Origin: Bacillota bacterium | GTDB lineage: Bacteria; Bacillota; Clostridia; Oscillospirales; Acutalibacteraceae | NCBI GenBank assembly: GCA_023458755.1 | Contig: JAEWYE010000058.1 | Location: 1-64,000 of the forward strand | Reading direction: 5' to 3' | Length of the DNA stretch: 64,000 bases | Position numbers and translations under genes: made by a program | Shown: positions 26,260 through 35,774 of the stretch, piece by piece | Layout: each line of letters opens with the position of its first letter | Numbering within the stretch: the first letter of the stretch is position 1 | Notes under the pieces: model-generated | Told to the model about the DNA's origin: nothing | Seen by the model: only the letters and a program-made list of their open reading frames with translations | The model's database searches: none

Positions 26260-26796
26260 ATGAAGAATATTCAATTAAAAAACGGAAAAGAACTAGCTAT
26301 ACGCAAAGCAACGGAGCACGATGCGGAAAATATGGCACGGTTTAAAACCGGCATCAGTGGAGAATCCGACTTTCTTTCATTCGGTGAGAATGAAATTGAA
26401 ATTACGCCGGAAACGGAGCAGAAAATTATTCAGGCCGAAAACGCAAAGGATAATTCCGTGGTTATGATTGCGGTAATAGACGGCGAAATCGTCGGTTTTG
26501 TCGCGTTTGCAGGAGGCAGCCGTGTTCGCAAGCGTCATGCGGAAGAAATGGGAATATCCGTCCGAAAAAAGTATTGGGGACTGGGAATCAGTAATTTTAT
26601 GATGGAAGCTTTGATTGAGTGGGCAAAAGGGACGGGCATCATACGCAAAATAGATTTGCTGACTAGAGCGGATAACGAAAAGGCCATTAAGCTATATGCA
26701 AAATACGGCTTTGAAAAGGAAGGCATCGTCAGGCGTGATTTGAACGTAAACGGCGTGTTCTATGACTCTTTCAGTATGGGACTGCTCATAGATTAG
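26260..26796 (+). CDS. GNAT family N-acetyltransferase
   Basis: 178 residues. Acetyl-CoA loop VRKKYWGLGISNFMM (motif A, R/Q-x-x-G-x-G/A type) and the C-terminal NEKAIKLYAKYGFEKEG motif. Similar to RimI/PhnO-like acetyltransferases of unknown substrate. SD AAAGGGT. It lies 9 bp ahead of the DUF4180 gene, probably one transcript with it and possibly with rlmD-atl. Confidence 0.85.
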   Translation: MKNIQLKNGKELAIRKATEHDAENMARFKTGISGESDFLSFGENEIEITPETEQKIIQAENAKDNSVVMIAVIDGEIVGFVAFAGGSRVRKRHAEEMGISVRKKYWGLGISNFMMEALIEWAKGTGIIRKIDLLTRADNEKAIKLYAKYGFEKEGIVRRDLNVNGVFYDSFSMGLLID

Positions 26797-26805
26797 GAGA
26801 AGAAG

Positions 26806-27171
26806 ATGAATATTCAAATAATTGAGAAAAACGGGATTGCGATCGCTGTGGTCAATAGCACAGAAAAGGCTATTACCAATGTGCAGTCAGCACTGGATTT
26901 TATAATGTCGGTGACATATGAAACCGGCAGCAGTCGAATTGCGCTGAACAAAGAAGCCATTTTGGAAGATTTCTTTGTTTTAAGCACATGTCTTGCGGGA
27001 GAAGTGCTGCAAAAATTTATCAATTACCGTGTGAAATTCGTGGTAATCGGGGATTTTTCACACTATACAAGCAAACCGCTGCAGGATTTCATACGGGAGT
27101 CCAATCGGGGGAATGATATCTTTTTTGTTGCCAGCGAGACAGAAGCCATTGAAAAGCTTGCACGGCCATAA
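26806..27171 (+). CDS. DUF4180 protein
   Basis: 121 residues. Segments such as EAILEDFFVLSTCLAGEVLQKFINYRVK and DFSHYTSKPLQDFIRESNRG, together with the C-terminal FFVASETEAIEKL, match the DUF4180 pattern. Function unknown; fold probably alpha/beta. SD AGGAGAAGAAG. It follows the GNAT gene after 9 bp. Confidence 0.82.
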   Translation: MNIQIIEKNGIAIAVVNSTEKAITNVQSALDFIMSVTYETGSSRIALNKEAILEDFFVLSTCLAGEVLQKFINYRVKFVVIGDFSHYTSKPLQDFIRESNRGNDIFFVASETEAIEKLARP

Positions 27172-27245
27172 TTTCGCATATTCTATTCCATCACCAACCG
27201 GGAATAATCGAATATTCAAATAATTTAAGAAAGAAGGAAAAAATC

Positions 27246-28421
27246 ATGGAGAATTTTGTGTTTTACAGCCCGACATATTTCGCGTTCGGGAAGGATCAAG
27301 AAACCAATGCAGGCAAGTATGTGCGGCGTTTCGGTGGAAGTAAGGTGCTCATCCATTACGGCGGCGGCTCGGTTGTCCGTTCCGGACTTTTAGATAGAGT
27401 AAAAGCTTCTCTGAAAGCGGAACAAATCGAATTTGTGGAACTTGGCGGAGTAAAGCCGAACCCGCGCAGCGGGCTTGTGTACGAAGGCGTAGAGCTATGC
27501 CGGAAAGAAAACGTGGACTTTATACTCGCCGTGGGTGGGGGAAGCACGATTGATTCCTCAAAAGCAATCGCAGCGGGTTCTGTGTATGACGGCGATTTCT
27601 GGGACTTTTTCTGCGGGAAAGAGGTAACCAAAGCGCTCGGCATTGGAACGGTCCTGACGATTTCAGCGGCTGGAAGCGAAGGCTCCCCGGATGCCGTCAT
27701 TACAAACGAGGACGGTATGTACAAACGCGGAGCAAGCGGGGAAGCGCTGCGCCCGGCATTTTCCATTCTGAATCCTGCTTTAACGCAAACGCTTCCGCCT
27801 TATCAGATTGCCTGCGGTGCAACCGACATTATGGCGCATCTGTTTGAACGTTATTTTACCACAACAAAAGAAGTGGAGGTAACAGACCGGATGATTGAAG
27901 GGCTGCTGTTAACGATGATACACGAAGCTCCGCGCGCGGTGAGTGAGCCGAGCAACTATCAGGCACAGGCCAATATTATGTGGGCGGGCATGATGGCGCA
28001 CAACAATTCCTGCGGCGTTGGCAGAGTACAGGATTGGGCAAGCCACGACATTGAGCATGAGCTTTCCGCAGTTTACGACTGTGCGCACGGTGCAGGACTT
28101 GCGGTCGTGTTCCCCGCTTGGATGACGTATAACGTAAAGCGTGATGTGAACCGCTTTGCGCAGCTTGCTGTTCGTGTGTGGGGCTGTCAAATGGATTTTG
28201 ACCATCCGGACCATACCGCTATGGAGGGTATCGCTTCGCTGAGACGATTCCTGAAATTCATCGGCATGCCTTCCAACTTTAAAGAACTTGGAGCCAGTGA
28301 AGCGGATATCCAAAAAATGGCGCATACCGCGTGCTGTGGGAACGGACGCGGCGGAACCATCGGCGGCTTTGCACAGCTCAACGAAACGGATGTCGCGAAT
28401 ATTTACCGCTTAATGGTATAA
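27246..28421 (+). CDS. iron-containing alcohol dehydrogenase, YqhD/butanol dehydrogenase type
   Basis: 391 residues. Starts MENFVFYSPTYFAFGKD as in the BDH/YqhD subgroup; nucleotide-binding GGGSTIDSSKAI (97-108); metal ligands Asp194, His198 (ATDIMAHLFE), His267 and His281 (DCAHGAGL). Likely NADPH-linked aldehyde or ketone reductase. It differs clearly from the dehydrogenase at 7492, and no Rex-like site is seen upstream. A GNAT gene follows 28 bp later. Confidence 0.92.
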   Translation: MENFVFYSPTYFAFGKDQETNAGKYVRRFGGSKVLIHYGGGSVVRSGLLDRVKASLKAEQIEFVELGGVKPNPRSGLVYEGVELCRKENVDFILAVGGGSTIDSSKAIAAGSVYDGDFWDFFCGKEVTKALGIGTVLTISAAGSEGSPDAVITNEDGMYKRGASGEALRPAFSILNPALTQTLPPYQIACGATDIMAHLFERYFTTTKEVEVTDRMIEGLLLTMIHEAPRAVSEPSNYQAQANIMWAGMMAHNNSCGVGRVQDWASHDIEHELSAVYDCAHGAGLAVVFPAWMTYNVKRDVNRFAQLAVRVWGCQMDFDHPDHTAMEGIASLRRFLKFIGMPSNFKELGASEADIQKMAHTACCGNGRGGTIGGFAQLNETDVANIYRLMV

Positions 28422-28449
28422 AAAGTTTCATTACCGGGAGGGCTGTTGT

Positions 28450-28878
28450 ATGGTAACGGTTGAAATGCTGAAGAAAGAGGAGATTCCGGCACTGATGGAG
28501 CTTTATAAGGCACTGGTTCCGCATGATCTATCACTGGAAAAAGCCGAACGCACCTATGACGAAATGCGGGCGAACAGCGAGTATTTGCTCTTAGCTGCCA
28601 AGAAGGACGGGGAACTTCTCGGCTCCATGCTGGGTATCTGCTGCCAAAGCCTTACCATGCCTTTTCTGGTGGTGGAGGACGTCATTGTGAAGGACGGCGT
28701 GCGGGAAAAGGGAATCGGCCGAAAACTGATGGAGGCACTCGATGAGTTCGCGAAAAGCAGAAACTGCGCGTATGCGATTCTGGTGTCCTCCGCTTTTCGA
28801 ACCGGCGCGCATCAGTTTTATGAAAAGGTCGGGTATACCGACAGTGTAGTCGGGTTCCGAAAATTATACGAGGAATAA
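28450..28878 (+). CDS. GNAT family N-acetyltransferase
   Basis: 142 residues. The beta4 strand VEDVIVKDGVREKGIGRKLMEAL contains the acetyl-CoA loop and AHQFYEKVGYTD the C-terminal motif. Substrate unknown. SD GGGAGGG. Probably cotranscribed with the dehydrogenase upstream; a shared terminator with the convergent acyl-CoA synthetase follows. Confidence 0.85.
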   Translation: MVTVEMLKKEEIPALMELYKALVPHDLSLEKAERTYDEMRANSEYLLLAAKKDGELLGSMLGICCQSLTMPFLVVEDVIVKDGVREKGIGRKLMEALDEFAKSRNCAYAILVSSAFRTGAHQFYEKVGYTDSVVGFRKLYEE

Positions 28879-28882
28879 AAAC

Positions 28883-28924
28883 AAAGCTATCGGCTGCAAA
28901 TTGCAACTGCCGATAGCTTTCTTT
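28883..28924. terminator. bidirectional terminator
   Basis: 12-bp stem AAAGCTATCGGC / GCCGATAGCTTT (28883-28894, 28909-28920) between the GNAT gene and the acyl-CoA synthetase gene. Confidence 0.8.
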
Positions 28925-28938
28925 ATATGTATCTATGA

Positions 28939-30573
28939 TTATCCGTGAGTCTGCGTCGCGACAACGCTTTCGCCGCAGTAGATTTTTCGAAGCTTGGGCT
29001 TCTCGATTTTTCCGGTTGGATTTCTGGGAATATCCGCGAAGATAATTTTATGCGGGCGTTTGTATCTGGGCAGCTTTAAGCAGAATTCATTGATTTCTTC
29101 TTCCGTACAGGTAAAGCCTTCTTTGATTTCAATAATAGCTGCCGCAATTTCACCGAGCCGTTTCTCCGGAAGACCGATTACTGCAACGTCTTTTACCGCT
29201 TTATGCGTGCGTAAAAAGTCCTCAATCTGGACAGGATATAAATTCTCGCCGCCACTGATAATCACATCTTTTTTGCGGTCGACCAGATAGAGAAAACCGT
29301 CCTCGTCCTCCTGCGCCATATCGCCGGTAAACAGCCAGCCGTCCTGAAGAACCTGTGCGGTCGCCTCCGGGTCGTTGTAGTAGCAAGTCATAACGCCGGG
29401 TCCTTTTACCGCCAGTTCCCCGATTTCTCCCTGTTTTACGGTGTTGTGTGCCTCATCCACAATTTTTACTTCCCAGCCGTATCCGGCTTTGCCGATTGCG
29501 CCTACTTTGTGAATGTTTTCCACACCCAAATGTACACAGCCGGGGCCAATCGACTCACTAAGCCCGTAGTTGGTGTCGTACTGATGGTTCGGAAATTTCT
29601 CTTTCCAGCGTGCAATCAGGCTCGGGGGAACGGGCTGTGCACCAATATGCATCAATCTCCACTGCGCAAGCTCGTAATCGTCCAGACGGATTTCGCCGCG
29701 GTCAATGGCATCCAAAATATCCTGCGCCCACGGTACAAGGAGCCACACAATGGTGCATCTTTCCTGTGATACGACTTCCAAAATACTTTTTGGCTTTGCA
29801 CCAGTGAGCAGTACGGCTTTGGCACCCACCAAAAAGCTGCCGAACCAGTGCATTTTCGCGCCGGTGTGGTAAAGCGGGGGAATGCATAAAAATACGTCGT
29901 CTTTGGTTTGACTGTGATGCTTTTGTTCCACCTTGCACGCATGCATTAAACTCATGTGATTATGTAAAATCGCCTTTGGAAAACCGGTTGTTCCCGAAGA
30001 AAAATAAATCGCCGCATCGTCATCGTCTGTCAGCGGAATCTGCGGGGACTGGCTGGAGCAGTTTTCTGCCAGATGGCTGTAGCTTTCCGCGAAGCTTGGG
30101 GTATTGTCACCCACATAGAAGAGCAGACGGTTTTTACTGATTTCATCCGCAATTTCTTCCACTCTGCCGATAAACGCGGGGCCGAATACCAGCACGTCGG
30201 CTTCCGCCAGATTGACGCAGTATTTGATTTCTTCGGAGGTGTAGCGAAAGTTTAAAGGCACCGCCAAAGCGCCCGTTTTTAATATTCCAAAATAAATCGG
30301 CAGCCATTCCAAGCAATTCATCAAAAGAATCCCGACTTTATCGCCCTTTTTGATTCCCCTGCTCAAAAGAAGGTTGGCAAACCGGTTTGCCTTTTCATTA
30401 AATACATTCCAGGTGATTTCTCTGCGAAAATGACAAATCGGGTCCGGCTCGATCAGTTCATATTCCTTCCAGGTTACGCGCCTTGTTTCCGGTATATCCG
30501 GATTAATTTCCACAAGACAAATATCGTTTCCGTATAATCTGCAATTGCGCTCTAATATATCCGTAATTGGCAT
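28939..30573 (-). CDS. AMP-forming acyl-CoA synthetase
   Basis: 544 residues from the ATG at 30573, chosen because AAAGGA lies 10 bp upstream; an upstream ATG at 30591 overlaps that SD. Adenylation motifs: P-loop YFSSGTTGFPKAI, YGLSES, GWLFTGDMAQED, and the C-terminal catalytic Lys in PTGKIEKPKLRK. It activates a carboxylic acid (medium or long chain likely) to acyl-CoA. A short insertion near residues 25-45 lengthens the N-terminus. No other fatty acid gene is adjacent. Confidence 0.9.
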   Translation of the reverse strand: MPITDILERNCRLYGNDICLVEINPDIPETRRVTWKEYELIEPDPICHFRREITWNVFNEKANRFANLLLSRGIKKGDKVGILLMNCLEWLPIYFGILKTGALAVPLNFRYTSEEIKYCVNLAEADVLVFGPAFIGRVEEIADEISKNRLLFYVGDNTPSFAESYSHLAENCSSQSPQIPLTDDDDAAIYFSSGTTGFPKAILHNHMSLMHACKVEQKHHSQTKDDVFLCIPPLYHTGAKMHWFGSFLVGAKAVLLTGAKPKSILEVVSQERCTIVWLLVPWAQDILDAIDRGEIRLDDYELAQWRLMHIGAQPVPPSLIARWKEKFPNHQYDTNYGLSESIGPGCVHLGVENIHKVGAIGKAGYGWEVKIVDEAHNTVKQGEIGELAVKGPGVMTCYYNDPEATAQVLQDGWLFTGDMAQEDEDGFLYLVDRKKDVIISGGENLYPVQIEDFLRTHKAVKDVAVIGLPEKRLGEIAAAIIEIKEGFTCTEEEINEFCLKLPRYKRPHKIIFADIPRNPTGKIEKPKLRKIYCGESVVATQTHG

Positions 30574-31149
30574 GCTTGTACGTCCTTTCATTCCTGTTGC
30601 TCAAAACTTCAGCACATGTATGTTTTACCACTTTAAATCAAAAAAGTAAATAGGTTTTGGACATATTCCTATAAAAAGTCGGATGTATGCCAAAATGGAA
30701 CATCGGAATCATTCGACGGATTCCACCCTGCAAAAATAAAAGGGCGGCATATAATATAAATATTCAATAAAATTTAGGGATAAAGATCCGCATGAAAACC
30801 CATAAATAAAAGGGCTTGATGATTTTTATATGTTTTTAATTGAAACTTCGCACAATAATGTTTACTGAATAATTAGCATACAAGAGAATTTAGGAGATAT
30901 TACGAGGAAATAAAAGAGTTCCTGGCTTAATAATTTACACAAGTGTGAGCTTTTTTGCAGAAAAGTGCTTAAAACCTTGCACTCCAGCGAAGCGAAAAAG
31001 GGCGGCTTCGACGCCCTCGCCCCCTCGGTTGGCGCGCGGGAGCACGCAATAGTTGAGTAGAGCTTGAAAACATTCTAAAATTTGATCGATTTTTTAAATT
31101 ACTGGTTTATTCAGTAGATATTCTAATAGAATAAAATTTTAGAAAACAC
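30574..31149. other. gene-free region with a GC-rich patch
   Basis: Nearly 0.6 kb without a supportable gene. It is AT-rich except for about 70 bp at 30978-31048 that is strongly GC-rich and holds GGGCG / CGCCC pairing. A 10-bp inverted repeat TACTGAATAA (30863-30872) / TTATTCAGTA (31107-31116) brackets the patch, and TTCTAAAATTT / AAATTTTAGAA flank 31074-31143. This may be a decayed insertion. Confidence 0.4.
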
Positions 31150-31178
31150 TTGATATAGGGCGCTGGAAAGACTATGAT
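31150..31178 (+). promoter_or_regulatory. promoter of P-type ATPase operon
   Basis: TTGATA (31150-31155), 17 bp, TATGAT (31173-31178). It implies a leader of about 150 nt, AT-rich, in which I see no known riboswitch. Confidence 0.65.
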
Positions 31179-31336
31179 TATTTTATTATAGAAGTACTAT
31201 GCTATCTTATTTATTCACTATATTTTGTAAAGAAAACTCATTGCTTTCTATTAATTTTCAATGTTGAATTTTAGAAAGGAACGTGATAACATATTGCATT
31301 AATAATTATTTTGAATATAAACGAGGGTATTAGAAT

Positions 31337-34162
31337 ATGGAAGAAAAGAAACAAACTCTAAGTGAAGAAGGCTCCGAACCTATTTATAAGTTAACGCTTG
31401 AAGAAGCGTGCGAAGCCATGCATACAAGACCGGATGGTTTGACTTCGGCAGAAGCAAAGGCAAATCAGGAGAAGTATGGCAAGAATGTAATCAGCCAGAA
31501 GAAAGGAAAACCGATCATTCTTGTTTTTCTTTCGAATTTTGTCAGCTTAATGGCTATCCTTTTATGGATAGGCGGCATTATCGCGTTTATCGCGCAGATG
31601 CCCGAACTGGCAATTGCCATTTGGCTTGTGAACGTTATCAACGGTGTATTCAGCTTTTGGCAGGAGCACCGCGCGAGCAAGGCGACCGAAGCACTCAAAA
31701 AGATGCTTCCGTCTTATGCCCGTGTGATTCGTGACGGGCAGGAAGTGCAGATTTCGGCGGAAGATTTGGTGCCCGGTGATATCATGCTCATTGAAGAGGG
31801 CGACAAGATATCCGCGGACGCACGTGTGCTGGCAAGCAGCGATCTTCAGGTCAATCAGTCCACCCTGACCGGTGAATCAAATCCGGTGCGGAAAACGCAC
31901 GATCCGATTTTTAAAGAGGATTTGTCCAAGTTTGAAATACCGAACTATATCTTTACCGGAACCAGCGTGGCAAGCGGTACCGCGAAAGCGGTGGTTACTT
32001 CCGTCGGTATGCAGACCGAGTTCGGCAAAATCGCGAATTTAACACAGGCTATGGACGATGTAAAAAGCCCGCTGCAAAAGGAATTGGATATTCTGACTAA
32101 GCAGGTTTCCATGATTGCTATCGGCATTGGCGTCGCGTTTTTTGTAGCGGCGGCATTTTTCGTGAAGCAGCCTCTTGCGCAGGCGTTTATCTTTGCGCTG
32201 GGCATGATTGTTGCGTTTATACCGGAAGGTCTGCTCCCGACCGTTACACTGTCACTCGCTACGGCTGTGCAGCGCATGGCCAAAGAACATGCGCTGGTAA
32301 AACGTCTGTCCGCTGTTGAAACCTTGGGCTGTACCTCTGTTATTTGCTCCGATAAAACCGGAACCCTGACGCAGAATGAAATGACCGTCTGCAATTTGTG
32401 GCTGCCCCGGCAGGAGTTTGAGGTTACCGGGCTTGGATATGCGCCCGTGGGCAAAATTATGGCCGGAGACAAAGAAACAAGCGCAGCAGAAAACCACGAT
32501 TTAAAAACACTGCTCACCGCGGCCGGCTTGTGCAGCAATGCGCGCGTGGTGCCGCCGAATGAAGAAAATGACCGTTATACGGTTTTGGGTGACCCGACCG
32601 AAGCCTGTTTGGGCGTTGTCGCGCAAAAAGCAGGAATCGATCTGGAAACCCAGGCAGCCTTAACACCGCGTATCCGTGAGCTGCCCTTTGATTCCCGCCG
32701 CAAACGAATGAGTACCATCCATCAGTTGGAAAAGCCGGTTGACGGCGCGCAGAGAATTGCTTATATCAAAGGTGCTCCGAAAGAAGTACTGGAGCTGTGT
32801 TCAAGCATGTGCCGGGATGGCAAAAGTGTAGAGTTGACTGCCGAACAGCGCACACAAGTGATGCAGGCAAACGATAATTATGCAAGCAAGGGACTTCGTG
32901 TTTTAGCGGTTGCATACCGTATTTTGTCAAAAAACAGCAATCTGCCGGTAGCGCTTAGTGCGTACACTCCGGAACTCATTGAGCAGGATATGGTTTTTGT
33001 CGGCTTGGTCGTTATGGCAGACCCGCCGCGCCCGGAAGTTGCGGACGCAGTCGCCCTGTGCCGCAAGGCAAATATCCGCATCATTATGATAACCGGTGAT
33101 TACGGTCTTACGGCCGAAAGTATCGCAAAGCGTATCGGTATTGTGCAGGGCGAACATCCCCGCATCATATCGGGTGTTGATTTGGAGGCCATGTCGGATG
33201 AAGAACTGAAAGTAGCCCTCAAGGACGAAGTGATTTTCGCCCGTGTAGCACCGGAGCAAAAATACAAGGTTGTTTGCAGTCTGCAGGAAATGGGGCATAT
33301 TGTTGCGGTTACCGGTGACGGTGTAAACGACTCCCCGGCACTGAAAAAAGCGGATATCGGTGTGGCAATGGGTATTTCTGGCACGGATGTTGCCAAAGAA
33401 GCCGCTGATATGATTTTGACCGATGATAACTTTGCGTCCATTGTAAGGGCAATTGAAGAAGGCCGTGCGGTATACAGCAATATCCGCAAATTCCTTCTTT
33501 ACATCTTTAACAGCAATACGCCGGAGGCAGTGCCTTCCGCCGCGTTCCTGTTCTCAAGGGGCGGCATTCCGCTTCCTTTGACCGTAATGCAGATTTTGTC
33601 CGTTGACCTTGGCACCGATATGCTGCCTGCACTCGGACTTGGAGCGGAACTGCCGGAACCGGGCATTATGGACCGCCCTCCGCGTTCCACAAAAGAGACC
33701 CTGCTGAATAAGCGTTTGATTGTCTTAGCGTTTTTCTGGTATGGTTTACTGGAGTCAACAATCTCATTAGGGGCCTATTTCTTTGTGAACTTGATGAACG
33801 GCTGGCCAAATGTGCCGCTGGCAGGTTCCGGACTGATTTACCACCACGCCACCACGATGGCGCTCGCGTCCATTGTTTTCTGTCAGATCGGTGTAGTGCA
33901 GTGCGCCCGTACCGAAAAACAGTCCATTTTTAAGGTCGGTTTGCTCAGTAACCCACATATCGTAAAGGGTATTATTTTTGAAATTCTTCTGATCAGCGCG
34001 ATAATTTATCTGCCGTTTATGCAGCAAATTTTCCAGACTGCGCCGATTGCATGGAGCGACTGGGTATTCCTGGTTTGCTGCCCGGTGGTAATTATTCTGT
34101 TGGATGAAATCCGGAAAGTGATTGCCCGCCATTTGGATTATAAGAAAAAAATTAAAAAATAA
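31337..34162 (+). CDS. P2C-like (Na,K-ATPase-type) cation-transporting P-type ATPase
   Basis: 941 residues, ten-helix P2-type pump. TGES 178-181 (actuator), DKTGTLT with phosphorylated Asp339, GDGVNDSPALKKADIGVAMGI in the P-domain. The ion site follows the Na,K-ATPase pattern: PEGLL in M4 (Glu297), SNTPE in M5 (Asn727, Glu730), DLGTD in M6 (Asp757, Asp761), then MDRPPR like the eukaryotic MKRQPR. SERCA-type pumps differ in M5/M6. No beta-subunit gene is seen. It probably moves Na+ out and/or K+ in. Two TrkA/RCK genes follow at 22 bp and 13 bp spacing. Confidence 0.9.
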   Translation: MEEKKQTLSEEGSEPIYKLTLEEACEAMHTRPDGLTSAEAKANQEKYGKNVISQKKGKPIILVFLSNFVSLMAILLWIGGIIAFIAQMPELAIAIWLVNVINGVFSFWQEHRASKATEALKKMLPSYARVIRDGQEVQISAEDLVPGDIMLIEEGDKISADARVLASSDLQVNQSTLTGESNPVRKTHDPIFKEDLSKFEIPNYIFTGTSVASGTAKAVVTSVGMQTEFGKIANLTQAMDDVKSPLQKELDILTKQVSMIAIGIGVAFFVAAAFFVKQPLAQAFIFALGMIVAFIPEGLLPTVTLSLATAVQRMAKEHALVKRLSAVETLGCTSVICSDKTGTLTQNEMTVCNLWLPRQEFEVTGLGYAPVGKIMAGDKETSAAENHDLKTLLTAAGLCSNARVVPPNEENDRYTVLGDPTEACLGVVAQKAGIDLETQAALTPRIRELPFDSRRKRMSTIHQLEKPVDGAQRIAYIKGAPKEVLELCSSMCRDGKSVELTAEQRTQVMQANDNYASKGLRVLAVAYRILSKNSNLPVALSAYTPELIEQDMVFVGLVVMADPPRPEVADAVALCRKANIRIIMITGDYGLTAESIAKRIGIVQGEHPRIISGVDLEAMSDEELKVALKDEVIFARVAPEQKYKVVCSLQEMGHIVAVTGDGVNDSPALKKADIGVAMGISGTDVAKEAADMILTDDNFASIVRAIEEGRAVYSNIRKFLLYIFNSNTPEAVPSAAFLFSRGGIPLPLTVMQILSVDLGTDMLPALGLGAELPEPGIMDRPPRSTKETLLNKRLIVLAFFWYGLLESTISLGAYFFVNLMNGWPNVPLAGSGLIYHHATTMALASIVFCQIGVVQCARTEKQSIFKVGLLSNPHIVKGIIFEILLISAIIYLPFMQQIFQTAPIAWSDWVFLVCCPVVIILLDEIRKVIARHLDYKKKIKK

Positions 34163-34184
34163 AAATAAAACGGGAGGATACAGA

Positions 34185-34835
34185 ATGAAAGTTATTATTG
34201 TGGGCTGTGGCAAACTGGGTTCCGGCTTAGCCCGAAATCTGCTCAAAAAAGGCCATCATGTAACGGTCATCGACAGCAAGCCGGAAGCATTCGAACTGCT
34301 CGGCAAAGACTATAAAGGCGAAACCATTGTGGGCATCGGCTTTGACCGTGATATTCTGGAACAGGCAAAAATCCGTTCCGCCGATGCGATTATCGCCTGC
34401 AGCAAGAGTGATGAAGCAAACGCATTAATCGGCAGAGTGGCGCGCAATGTTTATAAGGTTCCGCGTGTTATCTCCAGATTATACGACCCACGCAAAGCCG
34501 AAATTTACCGCAGCTTAGGCATTCAAACCATCTCTACCACCACATGGGGTATTCAGCGCGCTACTGAAATGCTCAGCTATGGTCAGCTTGACAGCATTTT
34601 AACGCTGGGAGCCAGCAATGTCGAATTAATCCGCATTGAAACTCCGGCGCTTCTTATCGGCAGAACAGTAAGGGAACTGACGGTTTTGGGTGAAATCCAA
34701 GTTGCCGCAATCTTCCGTGAAAACAAAACATTTCTTCCCACAATGGGTACCGTGCTGCAAAAGCATGATGTCATCTACCTTACCGTCGTATCGTCCTCTG
34801 CGAAGAAATTAAAATCCATGCTCGGCTTGGCTTAA
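34185..34835 (+). CDS. TrkA/KtrA-like RCK regulatory protein 1
   Basis: 216 residues. The start at 34185 follows GGGAGG; an in-frame upstream start overlaps the ATPase gene and is rejected. TrkA-N Rossmann domain with GCGKLG and acidic Asp after VTVI (NAD(H) or ATP site), then a TrkA-C domain (about 130-216). Such proteins normally gate TrkH/KtrB K+ channels in response to nucleotides, and sometimes c-di-AMP. No TrkH/KtrB gene is present here; the neighbour is a P-type pump. Confidence 0.9.
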   Translation: MKVIIVGCGKLGSGLARNLLKKGHHVTVIDSKPEAFELLGKDYKGETIVGIGFDRDILEQAKIRSADAIIACSKSDEANALIGRVARNVYKVPRVISRLYDPRKAEIYRSLGIQTISTTTWGIQRATEMLSYGQLDSILTLGASNVELIRIETPALLIGRTVRELTVLGEIQVAAIFRENKTFLPTMGTVLQKHDVIYLTVVSSSAKKLKSMLGLA

Positions 34836-34848
34836 GGAGGAAAATAGA

Positions 34849-35517
34849 ATGAAAGTGATTATTATAGGCGGCGGCCAAACCGGAGTATACATTGCAAATT
34901 TGCTTTTGAACAATAACTGTTCCGTTAAAGTGATTGAAAACCGTGAAAATGTTTTTTCAAAATTAGTGAATGATCTTCCTAAAGAAAATATCATATTTGG
35001 CAGCGGTACCGATCCGAATGTGCTCGAAGCTGCGGGAATCGCGGACGTGGATGTAGTCGCGGCTGTTACTGGTGAAGATGAAGTAAATCTGGTTGCCTCC
35101 ACTATCGCGAAGTTTGAGTTTGCTGTTCCGCGTGTGATTGCGCGCGTCAACAATCCGAAGAATTCCTGGATGTTCAACTCCAGCATGGGCATTGATGTCG
35201 GACTGAATCAAGCGGACTTAATGGCTCATCTCGTAGTGGAAGGAATGGATTTGAAAAACATCCTCACACTTTTGAAAATCAACAGCAGCGATTATTCCAT
35301 CGTACAGGTGCAGGTGGATACGCAGTCTGAGGCAGTGCATAAAAATATTAAGGATTTGGCGATACCGGCAAATTCGGTTCTGATTGCCATTACCCGCGGG
35401 CAGGATACAATAGTTCCCCGCGGCGATACCGCAATCAACGCAGGCGATAATATCCTTGCTTTGGCGGACGCAAAAGCACAAGCCGTAATCAATGAATTAT
35501 TCGGATCGAACAAATAA
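34849..35517 (+). CDS. TrkA/KtrA-like RCK regulatory protein 2
   Basis: 222 residues, same layout as its neighbour: GGGQTG dinucleotide motif, acidic Glu after VKVI, TrkA-C domain after about residue 135. The two are clearly paralogous but diverged, suggesting a hetero-oligomeric RCK ring. SD AAGGAGG. Last gene of the ATPase operon. Confidence 0.9.
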   Translation: MKVIIIGGGQTGVYIANLLLNNNCSVKVIENRENVFSKLVNDLPKENIIFGSGTDPNVLEAAGIADVDVVAAVTGEDEVNLVASTIAKFEFAVPRVIARVNNPKNSWMFNSSMGIDVGLNQADLMAHLVVEGMDLKNILTLLKINSSDYSIVQVQVDTQSEAVHKNIKDLAIPANSVLIAITRGQDTIVPRGDTAINAGDNILALADAKAQAVINELFGSNK

Positions 35518-35547
35518 AACAGCAAAGATCGAAATTCCGAATGATAC

Positions 35548-35584
35548 AGAACCACCTGGGACTGCTTATTGTCCGGGTGGTTCT
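35548..35584 (+). terminator. terminator-like hairpin after RCK gene 2
   Basis: Stem AGAACCACCTGGG / TCCGGGTGGTTCT; the downstream T-run is poor, so termination may be partial. Confidence 0.5.
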
Positions 35585-35595
35585 TGCTATACATA

Positions 35596-35696
35596 TAGTC
35601 AGTTGATTTGAAAACAAGACCAATCTACAGGTGCAAAATCCATCTATCAAAGATTTTGCGCTTGCCTCCTGGATGTTTTCTAAAGTTAACTGACTA
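35596..35696. repeat. 101-bp imperfect palindrome, copy 2
   Basis: TAGTCAGTT at the left and AACTGACTA at the right pair perfectly, extended to 12 bp by flanking ATA / TAT. Inner arm GCAAAATC / GATTTTGC. Same length as the copies at 13773 and 60946. A TATAAT box (35715-35720) lies just beyond it. Confidence 0.88.
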
Positions 35697-35774
35697 TATA
35701 AAAATAAAGTATGGTATAATGAACATCATGGGCAGGATGGATACGGGATACTAAGAAAAGCAGGAGGAACGAGC

